DNA of 64,000 nt from CAVXEH01 sp963805305. Lineage in GTDB: Bacteria > Chloroflexota > Limnocylindria > QHBO01. Shown here in pieces: positions 60,464-64,000 of the stretch. A program made the position numbers and the translations under genes. Under the pieces are notes generated by a model. The model had not been told where the DNA came from. It made no database searches and was given only the letters and a program-made list of their open reading frames with translations. Position 1 is the stretch's first letter. Every line of letters starts with the position of its first letter. The DNA lies in contig CAWDTM010000008.1 in NCBI GenBank assembly GCA_963805305.1, positions 558,001-622,000 of the forward strand, read 5' to 3'.

Positions 60464-63217
60464 ATGACCCGACGCACTCCGCCGCGGCCCTACGGCGCCG
60501 CCGCTCCGCGCCGCGCGGCGCGCCCCCGCCGCTCTGGCCCGCCCGCCGCAGTGCCGGCGCTGGTCCTGGGCGCGTTCGCGCTGATGGCCGCGCTCCTTTT
60601 CGTGGGCGTCATGGTGGTGTACGCCTCGTACACGACCGGGCTCCCGAACGTGGCGGACGTGGAGAACTTCCAGCTCTCCGAGGGATCGCAGGTCGTCTCC
60701 GCCGACGGCGTCGAGCTCGCGACCTTCGCCGCTGAGGAGCGCAGATCGATCAGCTTCGACCAGATCCCGACCGTGATGGTGGATGCGCAGGTCGCCGCCG
60801 AGGACGGGACCTTCTGGACGAATCCCTGCGTGGACTTCCGGGGCATCGTCCGGGCATTCCTGCAGAACGTCACCTCCGGTCGCGAAGTGTCCGGCGCCTC
60901 GACGATCTGCCAGCAGCTGGTCCGCATGCGTCTGTTCAGCGCTGACCTGCTCGCTGATCCGAGCAGGCAGGTGGAGCGCAAGCTCAAGGAGGCCATCCTG
61001 GCGCTGCGCCTCGGCGATCACTACAGCGGCGACGCCGGGAAGCAGAAGATCCTCGAGATGTACATGAACCAGATCTACTACGGCAACAACGCGTACGGGA
61101 TCTGGGCCGCGGCGAACGCGTACTTCGGCAAGGACATCACCAAGACGGACGCGGCGAACTCGCTCACGCTTGGCGAAGCGGCCATGCTGGCCGGGCTGGT
61201 CCGGGCTCCGTCCGCCCTTGATCCCACCAAGGCGGCAGTGCAGCAGACCGATGCCGATGGCAAGACGACCCTCGTCGTTCCCGCCACCGCCGATGCGGTT
61301 CGCGTCCAGGGATACGTCCTGGACAACATGCTGGCCGGAGGCTTCATTACCCAGGCGCAGCACGACGCGGCCATGGCGGAGCAGATCGTCCTCGCTCCAC
61401 CGAAGACGGAGCGGTTCAAGGCGCCGCACTTCGTGTACGCGGTCCGCGCCGCTGCCAACGATCTGCTGGGGGGCGAGCAGCTGCTCGACTCGGGCGGCCT
61501 GACCATCACCACCACGCTCGACTACAACGGATACCAGGTCTTCGCGGAGAAATGGGCCGCGATCGCGTACGACATGAATCACATGACGAACGCCCAGCTC
61601 CAGACGAAGTACGGCAAGGCGGCCATGGCGTGGATCGGCAAGCTCAACAGGAAGCGCAACATCAACAACGACGCGCTCGTCACCGTGAACTACCGAACCG
61701 GCGCCGTCCTCGCGTACGTCGGGAGCGCCAACTACTACGGCGAGGCGAGTCCGGCCTTCCAGCCGAACTACGACGTGGTGGGCACCGCCTACCGCCAGGC
61801 CGGCTCCGCCTTCAAGCCCATCACCTACTCCACCGGGTTCGAGCTCAACAAGATCACGCCGGCCACCATGTTCATGGACGTTCGCGGCGACATCGTGAAC
61901 GGCTACTCCGTCCCCGATGCCGACAACCAGGAGCGGGGCCCCGTCCGCATCCGTGACGCCCTCAAGTACTCGCTCAACATCCCCGCGGTGAAATCCCAAC
62001 AGGTGATCGGCACGCAGAACGTCGTGGACGAGGCCCAGAAGATGGGGATCAACTGGGATCCCCGCCAGCAGAACGAGGTGGCCGTCCCCTCCCTGACCCT
62101 GGGCACCATTGGCGTCCACATGCTCGACCTGGCCGGGGCCTACGGGGCGATTGCCGACGCCGGTGAGCTGGCGAAGCCGTACCTGATCGAGAAGATCACG
62201 GATCGGAACGGCACCGTCATCTATGACCACGCGACCGATGGACCCAAACCCGAGCGCGTCCTGTCCGCGCAGGCGGCCTACCTGACGACCGACATCCTCG
62301 CCGACAACACCGACCCGCGGGCCAACCCGTGGTGGGGCCCCAGCTTCCAGCTCCCCGGCGGCGATGCCGGACGGCGGCCCGCCACGCTCAAGACCGGCAC
62401 GACCAACGACTTCCGCGACCTCCAGGCGTTCGGATACCTCGCGCCGAGCAAGGACCCCGCGGACGCCACGGGTGCCATCGTGACCGGGGTCTGGGTTGGG
62501 AACAGCGACTTCTCGCCGATCAAGGGCGTCTTCGCCGCGGACGGTCCGACCTTCATCTGGCACGACTACATGGCCGAGGTGGCCGCGCACAACAAGCTGC
62601 CGGTCAACGACTTCATCCGGCCCGACGGCATCGTCGAGGTGAAGGTCGATGCCATCAGCGGCCAGCTCCCCGGGCCGAACACGACGAAGACGGTCACCGA
62701 GGTGTTCAAGGCCAGCGACGTCCCGACCCAGCAGGACACCACGCACGTCCCGCTGACCATCGAGGCGGCGACCGGCAAGATCTGGCAGCCCGGGTGCGGC
62801 GATCAGGTGGGTGCGACGCCGGGGCCCAATGCATCCGCGGGTGCGTCCGCCACTCCGCAACCCACCGCGTCCGGGGCCGGCGGCGGGATCTTCCTGGACC
62901 TCTCGGCGTGGAACTCGGATCACGCGACCTGGGTGACCGCCAACAAGAAGTGGATCGACAAGTGGCGCGGCAAGGAGCGGAGCGTGCCGCGCTTCCCGCT
63001 CCCGGTCCTGGACGCACCGCTCGCGCCCACCCAGACCTGCGCGCCGGGCCAGGTGCCGACCTCCACCCCGACCCCGACCCCGACCCCGTCGCCCAGCCCC
63101 ACGCCCGAGGCCACCCTCACGCCCGCGCCGAGCGTCACGCCCACGCCGAAGCCACAGGGACCTCCGACGCCCACCCCCGGGGTGACGCCAACGCCAACGG
63201 CGACGCCGACGCCCTAG
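60464..63217 (+). CDS. Class A penicillin-binding protein (PBP1A-like)
   Basis: 917 residues. Basic cytoplasmic start, one membrane helix (about 27-52), GT51 glycosyltransferase with AAEDGTFWTNPCVDFRGI and ASTICQQLVR, then a transpeptidase with GSAFK (Ser about 448), SLN and KTGTTNDF (Lys about 643). It polymerises and cross-links peptidoglycan outside the membrane. A long Pro/Thr-rich tail ends the protein. The conserved Gly in the first GT motif is Cys here. Confidence 0.95.
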   Translation: MTRRTPPRPYGAAAPRRAARPRRSGPPAAVPALVLGAFALMAALLFVGVMVVYASYTTGLPNVADVENFQLSEGSQVVSADGVELATFAAEERRSISFDQIPTVMVDAQVAAEDGTFWTNPCVDFRGIVRAFLQNVTSGREVSGASTICQQLVRMRLFSADLLADPSRQVERKLKEAILALRLGDHYSGDAGKQKILEMYMNQIYYGNNAYGIWAAANAYFGKDITKTDAANSLTLGEAAMLAGLVRAPSALDPTKAAVQQTDADGKTTLVVPATADAVRVQGYVLDNMLAGGFITQAQHDAAMAEQIVLAPPKTERFKAPHFVYAVRAAANDLLGGEQLLDSGGLTITTTLDYNGYQVFAEKWAAIAYDMNHMTNAQLQTKYGKAAMAWIGKLNRKRNINNDALVTVNYRTGAVLAYVGSANYYGEASPAFQPNYDVVGTAYRQAGSAFKPITYSTGFELNKITPATMFMDVRGDIVNGYSVPDADNQERGPVRIRDALKYSLNIPAVKSQQVIGTQNVVDEAQKMGINWDPRQQNEVAVPSLTLGTIGVHMLDLAGAYGAIADAGELAKPYLIEKITDRNGTVIYDHATDGPKPERVLSAQAAYLTTDILADNTDPRANPWWGPSFQLPGGDAGRRPATLKTGTTNDFRDLQAFGYLAPSKDPADATGAIVTGVWVGNSDFSPIKGVFAADGPTFIWHDYMAEVAAHNKLPVNDFIRPDGIVEVKVDAISGQLPGPNTTKTVTEVFKASDVPTQQDTTHVPLTIEAATGKIWQPGCGDQVGATPGPNASAGASATPQPTASGAGGGIFLDLSAWNSDHATWVTANKKWIDKWRGKERSVPRFPLPVLDAPLAPTQTCAPGQVPTSTPTPTPTPSPSPTPEATLTPAPSVTPTPKPQGPPTPTPGVTPTPTATPTP
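63065..63088 (+). repeat. Hexamer repeat ACCCCG x4 in the PBP tail
   Basis: Four exact copies of ACCCCG encode Thr-Pro repeats. Slippage could change the tail length without frameshift. Confidence 0.8.
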
Positions 63218-64000
63218 AGCTCGACGATCGTCGCCCCGTCCCCACCCTCGTCGCGGCGGCCGGGCCGCGTTCCCCGCACGCGCGGGTGCTCCGCGAGTCG
63301 CTCCCGGACGGCCCGGCGCAGCGCGCCGGTGCCGGCCCCATGGATGATCGCGACGCTGTCGAGGCCAGCCAGCAGCGCATCGTTGAGGTAGTCGTCCACC
63401 CGTTCGAGTGCGGCCGCAACGCGCTCGCCGTGAAGATCCAGGCTGGGTGAGACGCGCGCCGCCGCGCGCCGGCGGAGCTCGTCCGCAGCCGCGTCGCGGG
63501 GCGGCGGCCCGCTGACCGGTTCCGGCACCACCTCGACGTCGTCCGCGGGAACGACGAGGCGCGCGCCCTCTGTCTCGAGGGTGAGACGCCCGGTGCGTCC
63601 CGACTGCTCGACGATCCTTCCCGTCTGCCCCAGGGTTCGGCTGCGGCCCCAGAGTCCCACCCGTGGCTGCGCGGCCTCCGCGGGTGGTGCCTCGCCGGCG
63701 TCGGGCGGAGCGGCCACGACCGCCGTGTCGTTGGCCGCTGCACGCGCCGCGGCCACCCGGCGCTCGATGGCCTCCAGCCCCACCGCCGCGGGGCCGCGCC
63801 CGCGCGTGCGGCCGCGGGTCACGTTCTCCAGGCGATGCAGCTCACGCCGCAGCTCCGCAACCTCGCGCTCGGCTCGGGAGAAGAGCTCGTCGGCCGCACG
63901 CCGCGCATCGACCAGGATCTCGCCCGCCTCGCGACGGGCGCGCGCAATCCCGGAGCGTGCACGCTCGCGGTCGCCGCGCGCGCGTTCGCGCTCCTCTCGC
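63214..64000 (-). CDS. mutS2: Endonuclease MutS2, C-terminal part (5' end outside window)
   Basis: The frame is open to the window end. Visible are the charged coiled coil (IARARREAGEILVDARRAA), a KOW-like segment (GRIVEQSGRTGRLTLETEG) and the Smr nuclease domain with SLDLHGERV and IIHGAGTGALRRAVRE. MutS2 acts on branched DNA or collided ribosomes. It is convergent with the PBP gene, sharing CTAG at the stops. Confidence 0.93.
   Translation of the reverse strand, partial: REERERARGDRERARSGIARARREAGEILVDARRAADELFSRAEREVAELRRELHRLENVTRGRTRGRGPAAVGLEAIERRVAAARAAANDTAVVAAPPDAGEAPPAEAAQPRVGLWGRSRTLGQTGRIVEQSGRTGRLTLETEGARLVVPADDVEVVPEPVSGPPPRDAAADELRRRAAARVSPSLDLHGERVAAALERVDDYLNDALLAGLDSVAIIHGAGTGALRRAVRERLAEHPRVRGTRPGRRDEGGDGATIVEL

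Noticed and set aside
63059..63216. Short repeats at the PBP 3' end as a possible CRISPR-like array
   Set aside because: They are in-frame Thr-Pro codons with no spacer structure.

Overview
The window is a GC-rich (roughly 70% by eye) bacterial chromosome segment with densely packed genes on both strands, many 4-base ATGA/GTGA overlaps and GC-saturated third codon positions. Gene content points to a Chloroflexota-like organism (Limnocylindria or a neighbouring uncultured class). The supporting signs are the run recA-recX-LLM oxidoreductase-rny-ymdB-miaA, LLM-type flavin/F420 oxidoreductases, an EF-G paralogue, a PMT-family mannosyltransferase, a one-piece class A penicillin-binding protein with a Pro/Thr tail, and many apparently leaderless promoters. 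The phylum is an inference. There is no rRNA, tRNA, CRISPR array, prophage or insertion sequence.

Layout. 0-14 kb: the end of a RodZ-like gene, yajQ, pncC, murC, two membrane/phosphoesterase genes, pirin, a methyltransferase, a PMT mannosyltransferase, a BrkB-like membrane protein, then hflX-rlmB-like (minus) and a GGDEF-EAL protein. 13.7-26.6 kb: mostly minus-strand housekeeping genes: miaA, ymdB, rny, LLM, recX, recA, a 53-residue basic protein missed by size cut-offs, tgt, an Ala-rich repeat protein, queA, an NCS2 purine permease, DUF2905 and ruvB. 26.7-38 kb: purine breakdown: a MocA-like cytidylyltransferase, adenosine deaminase, guanine deaminase, an amidohydrolase, the three xanthine dehydrogenase subunits and malate synthase. 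38-46.9 kb: accessory genes, including a DRG/TGS-like GTPase, an LLM oxidoreductase, PPK2, an ArsR-SRPBCC pair, a peptidase S51-like protein and a cupin, plus some degenerate non-coding DNA. 46.9-51.3 kb: a second purine block: a hydantoinase/allantoinase-like gene, a 55-residue membrane protein and DUF3830 on one side, with uraH, a GNAT-UraD fusion and urate oxidase diverging from it. 51-64 kb: a methyltransferase, a GNAT, a cNMP-binding protein, ruvA, ruvC, a lipoprotein, yebC, an EF-G-like GTPase, a nucleotidyltransferase, tyrS, a class A PBP and the 3' end of mutS2.

How the genes fit together. The permease, adenosine deaminase, guanine deaminase, xanthine dehydrogenase, urate oxidase, 5-hydroxyisourate hydrolase and OHCU decarboxylase form an almost unbroken oxidative route from purines to allantoin. 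The amidohydrolase would open allantoin, and malate synthase could take up the glyoxylate released further down. The MocA-like protein could mature the molybdenum cofactor of xanthine dehydrogenase. This catabolic block lies between two halves of a split ruv neighbourhood (ruvB-queA-tgt side and yebC-ruvC-ruvA side). The most unusual points are the DUF3830/55-residue membrane protein/amidohydrolase unit, the GNAT-UraD fusion, a recurrent -10 box 5-9 bases before start codons, a leaderless mini-ORF before ruvB, and a tyrosyl-tRNA synthetase whose HIGH motif reads GFGN.
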